DNA of 64,000 nucleotides from DATNPX01 sp036702975 (GTDB lineage Bacteria > Cyanobacteriota > Vampirovibrionia > Obscuribacterales > Obscuribacteraceae), in contig DATNPX010000006.1 in NCBI GenBank assembly GCA_036702975.1, forward strand, positions 290,144 through 354,143, read 5' to 3'. The notes under the pieces are model-generated. The model was not told the origin of the DNA. It was given only the letters and a program-made list of their open reading frames with translations, and ran no database searches. Below are positions 34,341 through 43,367 of this stretch, in pieces; position 1 is the first letter of the stretch; each line of letters opens with the position of its first letter. The translations under genes and the position numbers were made by a program.

Positions 34341-36581
34341 TTATTGCTCCAAGCGCAAAGTTTCGAGGAGGTTTGAAAAATTGTCAGTCCAAAGTGAAGC
34401 TTTTGGCGTCTTTTCCAGCGGTAAGAAATGTGCGGATTTTTCTAACGGGGCGATGTCCTGCTCGCGCTTAGCCATAACTACAATCTTGGAACCGAGCTTT
34501 CTTTCAGTTTGCCACTGCCAATTTTGTCCAGCGATTTCAAACAGACAGGGCAAGTTGGCGTCCTTAGCCAACTCTCGCAAAGTCGGCTTCAAATCAACGG
34601 CCCTGGAACTGACGTGGAAGACTAAAATTCCGTCCGGTCGTAGTTTCTTCATATAGAGACTAATTGCCTCGCGCGTCAAAAGGTGAACAGGAATGGCATC
34701 TGAGCTGAATGCGTCAAAAAATAAAAGTTTGAATTGACCGTCCCGGGCGTTTGCCAGGGACTGTCGGCCATCACCCAAAATAATCTCGTAACGAGCCTGG
34801 CAGTCTGTCAGATAGGTAAAGAGCTTGGGATCTTTGGCCACCTCAACAATGAGAGGATTGATTTCATAGAATGTCCACTTCTGCCCAGGGCGTGCATAAG
34901 CAGAAATTGTGCCGCACCCTAGTCCAACCACACCGATCTCCGCTTTATCCAGTTGTGGGCCAAGCACCGAAAATAAATGACCAAATGGCGTTTCGGCGTG
35001 ATAATACGCGATGGGCAAGTGTGGACGAGGCGCCTTCATTCCTTCGGCGCCGTGCAGCGTGTTTCCGTGTGAAAGAAGATGGGTCTGATCTGGCAAATTG
35101 ACCACGGTCAAGGCCCCGTAGGTATTGCGTCCGCGAAATAAGTTATCTGTTCGCCAGGTGCTGGCACCGACCAAAAAGATCGCACAAACGCCCAACGTCA
35201 TGAACAGTTCGTCTGTGCTGGCCGCAAGAGAAATGAAAGCTGCAGGCGTCAATACTGCGATCAGTCTGTTATCCAACCATCCAGTTGGCCAGGCTTTTGT
35301 CCAATTGAGCATGGCGGCTAAACTGCCAAGGCAAAGCGCAAACATTATGGCACCATAACGCCAATTCCATGATTCTCCAGGTTTGCGCATGCTCTTGGCA
35401 CCAAGACAAGACAGAGCAAGAACGGCAGGATATTCGCAGAGAGTGTTGAAAACCGATGGTGCAATCAGGGCGTTGAATACGCCGCCAAGGGCGCCGCCTA
35501 CAGAGAGACAAAGATAAAACTCGGTCAATCGCTTAGGTTCCGGTCTTCCATCTGCAAGATTTTGGTGGCACATCAAAGCGGTGACAAAGAAAGTCACCAG
35601 ATGCAACGGAAACATAATATAGAAGTTGAATTCAATCTTCGTCCAAAAGAATACGGTCGCCAAAAGTACAATCAGCACAGCCTGCACATATTTGAGAACT
35701 ATGCGATTTACGAGATTCCAAGGTGAGAACACAATCACGAATGTCAGTAAGTACAAACCGAGCGGAACCACCCAGAAGAGAGGGCAGGGAACAATATTGC
35801 TCGTTATGTAAGTCGTCACGCTCAACAAAAGACTTGACGGAATAAATGCGAGAAATATCCATTTCGCGCGCTGAAACCAGACTGACTTAGTCGGCGAAGG
35901 CGACTGGGCATCTTCTGCAGTGGCGGGAGCAGTTGCTGCGGCCGGCTCGGTTGTCCTATCGTCGACTCCGTCTTTCCAGGTCTTAAACATCACTCTAATC
36001 ATCACAAAAGCGAAAACGGAATAGAGTACGACTAGCAATGTATATTGTTGGACTAGAGTTAGGCGAGGCTCCAATAACAAAGGGTATGCGAAAAGCGCGC
36101 TCATGCTGCCGAGATTGCTCGCGGAGTAAAGGAAGTAAGCCGATGGTGCTTTCTCACCGGCGCAGCTAGCAAACCAACGTTGCACTAGCGGTGAATTGGT
36201 TGAAAGCAAGAAAAACGGCAGCCCGACAGCGGCCAATAAATAGGTGAGCAGCCATTGAATGGCGTGCTCTGAATCGGGTGGTGCCCAGACCGGCGGACCG
36301 GCCGCAAACACAAGAAAAGGTGCTAACAACAACAATCCGTGAATTTTCAATTGAGTGCGAAGAGACAAACGCTTGCTCAAAATGTGCGCATAGATATAAC
36401 CGCCCAACAAGAGTAGTTGATAGAACAACATGCAAGTTGTCCAAACAGAAGATGTGCCACCAAGAATAGGCAAAAGCCTTTTGGCAAACATCGGTTGCAC
36501 CATAAATAACTGTGCAGACGCAAAAAATATCGAAAGAGCAAAAGAGTTCATACAACCAAAAAACGATGGTTGCAACAGCAT
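34341..36581 (-). CDS. fused MFS-like membrane / spermidine-synthase-like protein
   Basis: 746 residues. The N-terminal two-thirds has about 12 membrane helices (for example LSIFFASAQLFMVQ, FYQLLLLGGYIYAHIL, LLTYLLAAVGLPFFLLS, LYLLTFVIVFSPW); the cytoplasmic C-terminal third is a Rossmann methyltransferase-like domain with GVVGLGCGTISAY, WTFYEINPL and FDAFSSDAIPVHLLT, the last matching the spermidine-synthase active-site block. Known: such fusions are common in bacteria but their substrate is unproven; a polyamine aminopropyl transfer is possible. It starts 27 bases after the PBP stop on the same strand, so it may share an operon with the peptidoglycan synthase. No clear ribosome site at the first ATG; an ATG at 36551 is an alternative. 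Confidence 0.85.
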   Translation of the reverse strand: MLLQPSFFGCMNSFALSIFFASAQLFMVQPMFAKRLLPILGGTSSVWTTCMLFYQLLLLGGYIYAHILSKRLSLRTQLKIHGLLLLAPFLVFAAGPPVWAPPDSEHAIQWLLTYLLAAVGLPFFLLSTNSPLVQRWFASCAGEKAPSAYFLYSASNLGSMSALFAYPLLLEPRLTLVQQYTLLVVLYSVFAFVMIRVMFKTWKDGVDDRTTEPAAATAPATAEDAQSPSPTKSVWFQRAKWIFLAFIPSSLLLSVTTYITSNIVPCPLFWVVPLGLYLLTFVIVFSPWNLVNRIVLKYVQAVLIVLLATVFFWTKIEFNFYIMFPLHLVTFFVTALMCHQNLADGRPEPKRLTEFYLCLSVGGALGGVFNALIAPSVFNTLCEYPAVLALSCLGAKSMRKPGESWNWRYGAIMFALCLGSLAAMLNWTKAWPTGWLDNRLIAVLTPAAFISLAASTDELFMTLGVCAIFLVGASTWRTDNLFRGRNTYGALTVVNLPDQTHLLSHGNTLHGAEGMKAPRPHLPIAYYHAETPFGHLFSVLGPQLDKAEIGVVGLGCGTISAYARPGQKWTFYEINPLIVEVAKDPKLFTYLTDCQARYEIILGDGRQSLANARDGQFKLLFFDAFSSDAIPVHLLTREAISLYMKKLRPDGILVFHVSSRAVDLKPTLRELAKDANLPCLFEIAGQNWQWQTERKLGSKIVVMAKREQDIAPLEKSAHFLPLEKTPKASLWTDNFSNLLETLRLEQ

Positions 36582-36608
36582 ACCGGGTTTAACCGGTGAC
36601 GCGCTGTG

Positions 36609-38741
36609 TTATTGACCGAAGGCTCCGATTATTTTGTGTAAAAAATGGCCGATACCGCCTGACTTCTTCTGGTGCTGTTTAGCACTTCCGTCATGGGTGG
36701 CGTTATCGAGGTCGCCATAATCATTGCGGTAACGCGAACCAGTCAATGCTCCGTTTCTGAAGTCAGGTGCCAGTGGAGGCATTCCTGGAGTTCCTACAGG
36801 TTGCAGGATCTCACCATCGCGTGTCGCCACCGCCGAGACCGGCGCGAATATCACTTGAGCATCATTTCCGTATGGAACACTTGGTTGATCGAATTCAGTC
36901 ACTGGAATTCGGTGCGAGCCATAATAGGCGACCATATAGTTTTTCCATATACCTGCAGTTACGCTGCCACCTGTTACAGACTTCCCTGCAATCGGTTTAT
37001 CTTCATCGTTGCCGGCCCAAACCGAAGTTACTGTGTCTGGAGTGAATCCTACGAACCAGACATCTCTGGCACCATCGGCAGTGCCAGTCTTGCCGGCCAC
37101 GGCGCGGCCATCCAGCCGAGCTGCTTTCCCCGTGCCGCTCTCAACTACGTCCTGCATCATATCCACTAGCTGCGCGACGGGCTCTTTGTCGAACACTCGG
37201 GTCTCTTCTTGTGGTTCCTGAAAAATGATCTTGCCTTGCGAATCTTGAATTTGTCGGATAAAGACCGCCGGTCTATACACACCACCTCTTGCGAAGGTGG
37301 CATATGAGTTTGCCAACTCCAGTGGTGTCACAGCCGATGCACCGAGAGCTAGAGACAAAGTAGGATCGAGCTTCGACTCAATTCCTGCAGACTTTGCTGT
37401 TGCGACAATCGGTGCAATGCCAATGGATTGAGCGACTTTGATTGCACAGACATTTCGAGACAACGCAAGCGCTCTTCTCACTGGCAATGGTCCCATAAAT
37501 TGTCCGTCGAAGTTTTTCGGCGTATATGTTTCCTTAGTGGAAGGAAGGATGAATGTAATCGGCGAATCATCAATGAGGGTGTTAGGCTGCAAAACTTTTT
37601 CACGCATCGCAGTCAAATAAACAAAAGGTTTGAACGCCGAGCCGGCCGTATGGGCACTGAGCGCGCGATTCCAAGGACTCTTTTCGTAAGAACCCGAGCC
37701 ACCGACCATGGCCAAAACAGCTCCGTCATTAACTGAGATGGAGACTAGTGCTCCTTGAGAGACTCCAGCTGGTGCTTTAGTGATACCATCCGTCAAAGTC
37801 TTCTGCGCTGCCGCTTGCGCCTTACGGTCGATATTCGTGTATACCTTCCAGCCGCTTTGCCAGGCCTCTTGATTTGGAAATCTGCTTTCAACGTTTTTGA
37901 CCACATAGTCGATGTAGTATGCTGCGCCGTCTCTGTCGGTTGGCTTCTCCTTAAACGCGAGCTTCTCTTTTTTAGCGGTTCCAGCCGCTTCTTCACTTAC
38001 GTATCCAAGCTTCGCCATATCAGAAAGTATTTGTTGCTGCCGCTCGATCGCCGCTTCGTGGTGTTCTTTGCTAGTCAACTCTGAAGGCGCATTTACCAGT
38101 CCTGCAAGATAAGCACATTCTGCCAGCGAAAGTTGAGCGGCCGTTTTTCCAAAAAACTTTTCAGCCGCGCGTTCAATTCCGTAACATCCTTTTCCAAAAT
38201 ACACGTAATTTAGATAAGTGCCTAAGATTTGCTCCTTCGGATAGCGAAGGTCAAGTTCTACTGCTAGCACAACCTCTTGAAGTTTCGCACTCAAGGTCCG
38301 CTTCTCTGTTGAATAGTAGAGGTTCTTGATCAACTGTTGGGTGATAGTCGAGCCGCCTTGTAGCATCTTGTGGGCCTTTATGTCTGTAAAGAGGGCTCGC
38401 GAAACGCCGGTCAAATCGACTCCATGGTGTTGATAGAAAGATCGATCTTCGGATGTGATGATCGCCTTCTGCATGTTCTTGGAGATTTTCGAAAGAGGCA
38501 CAGGAGAGAAATCTCGGTCCTCGAACATGACACACAACAACTGGTTATTGCGATCGAATATCTGCAGGCCGGAATTCGCGCCAGGAAGGCTCGGCATGTG
38601 AGTCATTCCCCAGCCAATTGCCAGGACGAGCGAGCCAAGCAGACACGTTCCGGTAGCGATTAAAACTGCAAGAAGGATTGGATGACGCAAGCGCCTGCCG
38701 CGCTTTCCCATATCTGGTTTGCCAGCCAAACTGATCGTCAT
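36609..38741 (-). CDS. class A penicillin-binding protein (PBP1A-like)
   Basis: 710 residues, bifunctional peptidoglycan glycosyltransferase and transpeptidase. Seen: a basic cytoplasmic start, one membrane helix (PILLAVLIATGTCLLGSLVLA, 21-41), GT51 motifs EDRSFYQHHGVD (catalytic Glu), GGSTITQQLIKN, RYPKEQILGTYLNYVYFG and GIERAAEKFFGK; then the transpeptidase motifs SAFK in AGSAFKPF (SxxK), SRN (SxN) and KTGTAD (KTG). All catalytic residues are present. The C-terminal tail is Gly/His/Lys-rich. It precedes the MFS/spermidine-synthase-like gene in the same direction. Confidence 0.93.
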   Translation of the reverse strand: MTISLAGKPDMGKRGRRLRHPILLAVLIATGTCLLGSLVLAIGWGMTHMPSLPGANSGLQIFDRNNQLLCVMFEDRDFSPVPLSKISKNMQKAIITSEDRSFYQHHGVDLTGVSRALFTDIKAHKMLQGGSTITQQLIKNLYYSTEKRTLSAKLQEVVLAVELDLRYPKEQILGTYLNYVYFGKGCYGIERAAEKFFGKTAAQLSLAECAYLAGLVNAPSELTSKEHHEAAIERQQQILSDMAKLGYVSEEAAGTAKKEKLAFKEKPTDRDGAAYYIDYVVKNVESRFPNQEAWQSGWKVYTNIDRKAQAAAQKTLTDGITKAPAGVSQGALVSISVNDGAVLAMVGGSGSYEKSPWNRALSAHTAGSAFKPFVYLTAMREKVLQPNTLIDDSPITFILPSTKETYTPKNFDGQFMGPLPVRRALALSRNVCAIKVAQSIGIAPIVATAKSAGIESKLDPTLSLALGASAVTPLELANSYATFARGGVYRPAVFIRQIQDSQGKIIFQEPQEETRVFDKEPVAQLVDMMQDVVESGTGKAARLDGRAVAGKTGTADGARDVWFVGFTPDTVTSVWAGNDEDKPIAGKSVTGGSVTAGIWKNYMVAYYGSHRIPVTEFDQPSVPYGNDAQVIFAPVSAVATRDGEILQPVGTPGMPPLAPDFRNGALTGSRYRNDYGDLDNATHDGSAKQHQKKSGGIGHFLHKIIGAFGQ

Positions 38742-38830
38742 TTAGGTGCACTAATCGCGTGAATGTTGCAACTGAACCGCAGCCGAGCATATCGACGTGT
38801 TGGAAGAGCTAATGTTTCCTGATTGAAGTT

Positions 38831-40201
38831 TTATAACTCTTCGACGTCGTCTATTTCAACTGACAACAATGGTACTGTTTCCGCAACTGAAATTTCAACG
38901 ATTCCTTGTAGTTGTGTGACTTGTGCAACTGTTGTAACAGCTACTGGTGTAGCCGCCTCGGTATTTGCATTGGTGATCACTTTCGGTGTCAACTCTTCTG
39001 CTAGACGTCTTAAATTGGCGGCTTGCTGCGTTTTTCCGGAAAGGTCGTAAAGCAAGGCAATCCGTTCCAACCCTTCGCGCGTTTCTACTTGGACACCGCA
39101 AAAGATCGTAAGAACTGAATCTTCAATATCGGAAAATAGACTGGAGCGTTGCACCATCTGCTGTTCCCCAGTTAGCGAGATGAGCTTGGCTAAGATGTGC
39201 AAACGGTCGACCGCTCGTTTTTGTCGCTGCGATTCGAGCGTGCATAATGCCTCTCGATAGAGAGCTTTAGCGGCTGCTTGATCGCCTTTTGCCTCTGCAG
39301 TTTGTGCATCAGCGATGAGTGTGCCGTAAAGCATGTGTCCTGTAGTTTGCTCTGAGCGTCCACGCACCTCTAAGGCTGCCTCTTCGAGAATGTCCGCTTG
39401 CATAAACTGTGCTTTGTGCCGTAAAGTACCGCCAAGCGACTCTAGCAATTGCCCTAAGAGAGCGCGGTCGTCATATTTCAATTGATGATAGTACTGCCCT
39501 GCTCTTATGAGAGCCTCTTCTGCCTCATCTATTTGATGAAGTGCAAAATGGCATGAAGACAGCTGCATCAACGACTTAACAATGTCTGTTGATTCTGTTT
39601 TTAATAGTTCAACTTTCATTGCCACCAACCGGTGATATCCCTCCAACGCCGACTTAAATCTGTTTTCGCAGAGAAGATCTGCGGCCAGCTCTTCGAGCGC
39701 TGCGCACTGCAATCGAAGTGGAGCATCCTCAGGAGGAAGTAAGCGATATACCTGTTTTATGCACGTGCGTGAGGCATCGTAATTGGTGGCATCGCGATAG
39801 CTGGCTGACAGGGCGCAAAGACAAGCAACGAATAGGTCACGGTCTACATCGTCAGCGTTTTGAAATCGGGTCACAGCCGACCGCAGCGATTTTATAGCTG
39901 CGTCGGGAATGCGCATGCGACGCAGACAGACGCCGAGAAGCATTTCGGTTCGAGCAAGAGCTACGTGTGTCTCTCCGAAAACGAGCTGCTGCTTCTTCAA
40001 AAGTTTCCTGAGCAGATCGGCGAATTGAGTAAGCGTTCGCGCGTCGTGCCTTAAGTCATTTAACTCTCGTACGAACTGCTCAAACTCATCATCGACACCC
40101 CACTGGGCGCCATGCATGAGAAGATCCTCGTAAAAACGTTCGGAATCATTGGTTTGTACAAAACTCTTAGCGAGGCTGAACCTTGAACTTTCGTCTGGCA
40201 T
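38831..40201 (-). CDS. cytoplasmic TPR-like protein
   Basis: 456 residues, no signal peptide. Helical repeats of about 40 residues of the TPR class run through residues 60-400 (for example ARTEMLLGVCLRRMRIPDA, SLMQLSSCHFALHQIDEAEE, LIADAQTAEAKGDQAAAKA, LYDLSGKTQQAANLRRLAEE). The tail is Val/Thr-rich and acidic (VEIDDVEEL). Function unknown; probably a scaffold. The gene stands 89 bases from the PBP start and may be upstream in the same transcript. Confidence 0.75.
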   Translation of the reverse strand: MPDESSRFSLAKSFVQTNDSERFYEDLLMHGAQWGVDDEFEQFVRELNDLRHDARTLTQFADLLRKLLKKQQLVFGETHVALARTEMLLGVCLRRMRIPDAAIKSLRSAVTRFQNADDVDRDLFVACLCALSASYRDATNYDASRTCIKQVYRLLPPEDAPLRLQCAALEELAADLLCENRFKSALEGYHRLVAMKVELLKTESTDIVKSLMQLSSCHFALHQIDEAEEALIRAGQYYHQLKYDDRALLGQLLESLGGTLRHKAQFMQADILEEAALEVRGRSEQTTGHMLYGTLIADAQTAEAKGDQAAAKALYREALCTLESQRQKRAVDRLHILAKLISLTGEQQMVQRSSLFSDIEDSVLTIFCGVQVETREGLERIALLYDLSGKTQQAANLRRLAEELTPKVITNANTEAATPVAVTTVAQVTQLQGIVEISVAETVPLLSVEIDDVEEL

Positions 40202-40616
40202 AGGTGAAAGGGCTAACCAATGAAGCAGGCACTACAGGACTTTGACTGGCTGCCGCGTTTTTTCAAGAATAAGGCCGATTTAGGCAGAAAGAACGAAATC
40301 TCACGTTAATTGTTTACTTGCTGTCGTCGCATTTTCATCTATAGTCCCGCAATCGTCCGATAGGCTCATTACGCTAGTTGCGTGACTGACTCGACAAAAG
40401 GTTATGCGAGAAATACGATTTTGACAATGTGGTAGCCAAATAAGTTGAGAATGCTTAGCAAATGGCTAGCCAAGGAATCGGTTCGCACCATATTTCTCGG
40501 GTTTACAAACGGTGAACCGAGATCTCATGACGGTTTTATAGTCAATTGAGAGGGTTCTGTTGCGAAAGGTCATCTCAAATCGCGGGCGAGATATGAGAAG
40601 CAGAAAGAACAAAATC
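40202..40616. other. intergenic stretch with a decayed duplicate of the neighbouring gene end
   Basis: 415 bases between two minus-strand genes. Bases about 40283-40345 resemble 40598-40660, which is the 3' end of the TPR gene at 40617-41939 and the bases after it; the shared core starts GCAGAAAGAAC in both. No frame is maintained in the upstream copy. The rest holds no gene or clear hairpin. Confidence 0.5.
40283..40345. repeat. degenerate direct repeat (copy 1; copy 2 at 40598-40660)
   Basis: Two stretches of about 60 bases, 315 bases apart, in the same orientation and similar along most of their length (by eye roughly three quarters identical, with small gaps). Copy 2 includes the last codons of the TPR gene (reading ...RYDSEQQLR on the minus strand) and its downstream flank. 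Copy 1 has stops in that frame. This looks like the remnant of a third tandem gene of the family at 40617-43228. Confidence 0.45.
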
Positions 40617-41939
40617 TCATCGTAATTGTTGCTCGCTGTCATAGCGTTTTTCGGTTCGAGAGATGGCACACAAAGGACAAACTTCGCTTGACCAATAAAC
40701 AGGATGAGTTATGGCTTGGGTCCAACCATTCCAGGTAACATCGCCATTCAGGAGCTTATGCTGAACGTCTAGTGTTGCCTGTTCGATATAGCCTTTGGGA
40801 AAAATATTCAATGACTTGTTGATTTCGGTCGCAAGCATTGGTTTTATTTTTACCTCAGCTGCGAGTCGAGCATTTTCCTTATCTGCCCACAAGTAGTATT
40901 GATGGGCGGTCTTCAAATCACCATTGTATTCAGCCACGGCGCCAAGATCGTAAGCGGCAATTCCCCGACAAAGGGGAAGATTTTTGAGCGCATATTCAAA
41001 CGTGTTGATCGCAGCTTTCGTATAACCGGCTTTCCAGAGTCGAGTGCCGGCATTGAGCACGCTCTGTTGGTCTGAAAGTTGCCATCTGAACTTCAGTTTG
41101 AAATTCGAATCCAACTCGTGTTGCATTTCGGCGGTAAGTGCATTTGCTGCTTGCAAATATCGCGGCGAGCTATCGAGATGGCAGGCGATGACGAAATTAG
41201 CGAACGCTTCGCCGTTTCTCTTCTGCAATTGTTGAGCCATTCCAAGCCCATAAAAGTAACGGGCGTCCTTTGGATTGCGTTTGGTAAGCTCGGTGTAAAT
41301 GGTCTCGGATTTCCCGAACTCCTTTTTGTCTAAAGCAGCGGTAGCTTCATCATAGAGTTTTGCATCGCCTTGAGCCGTAGACTTAGTGGCAGATTGTTTG
41401 TTCGTAGATTTGGTAGACGGCGAGAGCAGACTTTCGATTTGAGGAATTAATACTTTCTGCAGTGGATCGTCTACTATCGCGCGTGATGAGCTAAGTTCGG
41501 ACCTACCTGGACCAGACATCATGCTGGTAGAGATAGAGCCATTCACAGGAGCGCGAGATTTAGTCGGCTCTTGCGACGGCTCTCCTTCGTCGACACCAGC
41601 GATGCTATCCTTTATCCTTTCAAGCCTATCCAGCACGGCACCGGATTGAACATGACCAAATAACTTCATTTCCATGGCGTTCAAGCGCTGCTCACAAGAC
41701 TCATCGTCTGGTGCTACACCTATGACAATGCCTTCCAGCTGTTTTACACGTCGGATTAAAGGTGGGTCGGATTCAGCTGCACCGACAGGGCAACTAGCAA
41801 ATTGGGCGAACAGAAGCGTAACCAACATTGCACCAGTAGAGGCGGGCACGCGACGCGAAAGCTTCGATGGTGTTGGTTTTGCTAACGCAGGCCCATTTGA
41901 CCCATTATGTACTCTGGCTCGGTTCGAGAAATTGCGCAT
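40617..41939 (-). CDS. exported TPR protein, tandem paralogue with a C-terminal CxxC
   Basis: 440 residues. After a long N-terminal region comes a hydrophobic signal-like segment (GAMLVTLLFAQFASCPVGAA, 36-55), then a conserved block LIRRVKQLEGIVIG...EQRLNAMEMKLFG, a low-complexity linker, and TPR-like repeats ending NIFPKGYIEQATLDV and EVCPLCAISRTE. Residues from about 240 to the end are clearly homologous to the upstream neighbour. The reading frame overlaps that neighbour by 58 bases; if translation starts at the internal ATG 41828, the overlap disappears but the signal peptide loses its basic part. Function unknown; the single CxxC may bind metal or form a disulfide. Confidence 0.72.
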   Translation of the reverse strand: MRNFSNRARVHNGSNGPALAKPTPSKLSRRVPASTGAMLVTLLFAQFASCPVGAAESDPPLIRRVKQLEGIVIGVAPDDESCEQRLNAMEMKLFGHVQSGAVLDRLERIKDSIAGVDEGEPSQEPTKSRAPVNGSISTSMMSGPGRSELSSSRAIVDDPLQKVLIPQIESLLSPSTKSTNKQSATKSTAQGDAKLYDEATAALDKKEFGKSETIYTELTKRNPKDARYFYGLGMAQQLQKRNGEAFANFVIACHLDSSPRYLQAANALTAEMQHELDSNFKLKFRWQLSDQQSVLNAGTRLWKAGYTKAAINTFEYALKNLPLCRGIAAYDLGAVAEYNGDLKTAHQYYLWADKENARLAAEVKIKPMLATEINKSLNIFPKGYIEQATLDVQHKLLNGDVTWNGWTQAITHPVYWSSEVCPLCAISRTEKRYDSEQQLR

Positions 41940-43228
41940 ACAGGGCAGACCTCAGAACACTGGTTCGTTGGGTAGCTTCTCGGTTGCGTCCAGCCGTGCC
42001 AGCTAGTATCTCCCCGCAACAATTTTTGCCGTACATCGGCGATCGCATTCTCAATGTACCCAGGAGGAAAGATATTCAGGCTTTTTTGAATCTGGTCCTG
42101 ATAGGCTGGATGTGCAGTCGCTTCTGCCGAAAGCCGTGCGTTTTCCTTCGCTGCCCATTGATAGTAGCGAAGGGCCATTTTGAGGTTTCCCTCGTTTTCG
42201 GCTATGGCTCCGAGGTTATACGAGGCGGCGCCGCGACACATCGGTTCGTTTTTCAACGCGTATTCAAACATTCTGATCGCTTGTTTCGTGCAACCACCTT
42301 TCCACAACCTTGTGCCAGCATTGAGGACTGCTTCCGGATCTTGGGCTTGCCATTGCCATGTGAGCTTCCAATACGGATCAATTTGACGCTGGAGAACAGG
42401 CACTAACTTTTCTGCCGTCATTGTATAAGCGTCTGCGTGTCCGAGATGCCACGCTAAGGCATAGTTAGCAAAGGCATCGTCTACATGGTCTTGCTCTACT
42501 TCAGCCCGTCCAGCTTCATAGAAAAAACGCGCAGATTTTGGATGGCGGTCAGCTAACATCAACTCGAGTTTTTCCGCTACCGCATAATTGTGATTTTGAA
42601 AATAATTTTGAGCTGCATTGAAAACCTGATCGTCTGGTAGCTTTTTGTAGCCATCGACTATCTTTTGTGTGGTGCTCGACTCTGAAACTTCAATCTTGAA
42701 GGGTCCGCCGACGCTTGAAGCTGGAGCCTCGAGCCTGGGAAGCGCCGTTGGCCACCCGTCATCAGTTGTAGCATCTGGCGCCGGCACAGCTGACAACGGC
42801 GACGAATCAGATGGGGAATTTGCACTGGCCCGGGTAGGGGATGGCGTCGCAGGTGTGGGGACGTCTGTTGATTGTGGTATAGAAGGCGGCAACAAAGAGG
42901 GAGACAAAGAGGGAGTCGGCATTGGGGTTGCGGCCCAGTCATCTTGCTTGTTGGAGTTGCTAGCAACCGTTTGTTGTGCTTTCATCAGACGGTCTTGGAG
43001 CGTGCCGCCTTGCTGTTGCCCATACAATTTCAATTCGACATTCAATATTCTTTGTTCGTTGCTCTCATTTGCAGGCGCGGAACCAATAACGACGTTCTCA
43101 AGCTGTTTGAGTCGTTCATTCAACGACGGTAGACTATCGTCATCTTTAGCGCAGCAAGGTAACGTCAAGCCTGCGGCAATAATTATCACCTGCAAAACTG
43201 CTTGAGTTCTCCACAAAAGACTTCTCAA
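41882..43228 (-). CDS. exported TPR protein, tandem paralogue with a C-terminal CxxC
   Basis: 448 residues with a signal peptide (VLQVIIIAAGLTLPCCA, cut near 27). It shares with the next gene the N-terminal block LNERLKQLENVVIG...EQRILNVELKLYG, a Pro/Ser/Thr-rich linker (long here, about 120-190), TPR-like units (ARFFYEAGRAEVEQDHVDDA, RGAASYNLGAIAENEGNLKM), NIFPPGYIENAIADV and the C-terminal EVCPVCAISRTE. The two genes are tandem duplicates. No enzyme motif; likely an envelope scaffold. It diverges from PEP carboxylase. Confidence 0.78.
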   Translation of the reverse strand: MRSLLWRTQAVLQVIIIAAGLTLPCCAKDDDSLPSLNERLKQLENVVIGSAPANESNEQRILNVELKLYGQQQGGTLQDRLMKAQQTVASNSNKQDDWAATPMPTPSLSPSLLPPSIPQSTDVPTPATPSPTRASANSPSDSSPLSAVPAPDATTDDGWPTALPRLEAPASSVGGPFKIEVSESSTTQKIVDGYKKLPDDQVFNAAQNYFQNHNYAVAEKLELMLADRHPKSARFFYEAGRAEVEQDHVDDAFANYALAWHLGHADAYTMTAEKLVPVLQRQIDPYWKLTWQWQAQDPEAVLNAGTRLWKGGCTKQAIRMFEYALKNEPMCRGAASYNLGAIAENEGNLKMALRYYQWAAKENARLSAEATAHPAYQDQIQKSLNIFPPGYIENAIADVRQKLLRGDTSWHGWTQPRSYPTNQCSEVCPVCAISRTEPEYIMGQMGLR

Positions 43229-43367
43229 ATTTCGACCTATCTCTAGCTAGACACGACTTCTTGGAAATTTCTTCGAGACCCAATTGTAACAAATGGCCTT
43301 GCCGGTCCCGTGCATTGGTACGATGATCAAACAACTTGTCACTTATTCCTGACTATGGAGCGAAATT

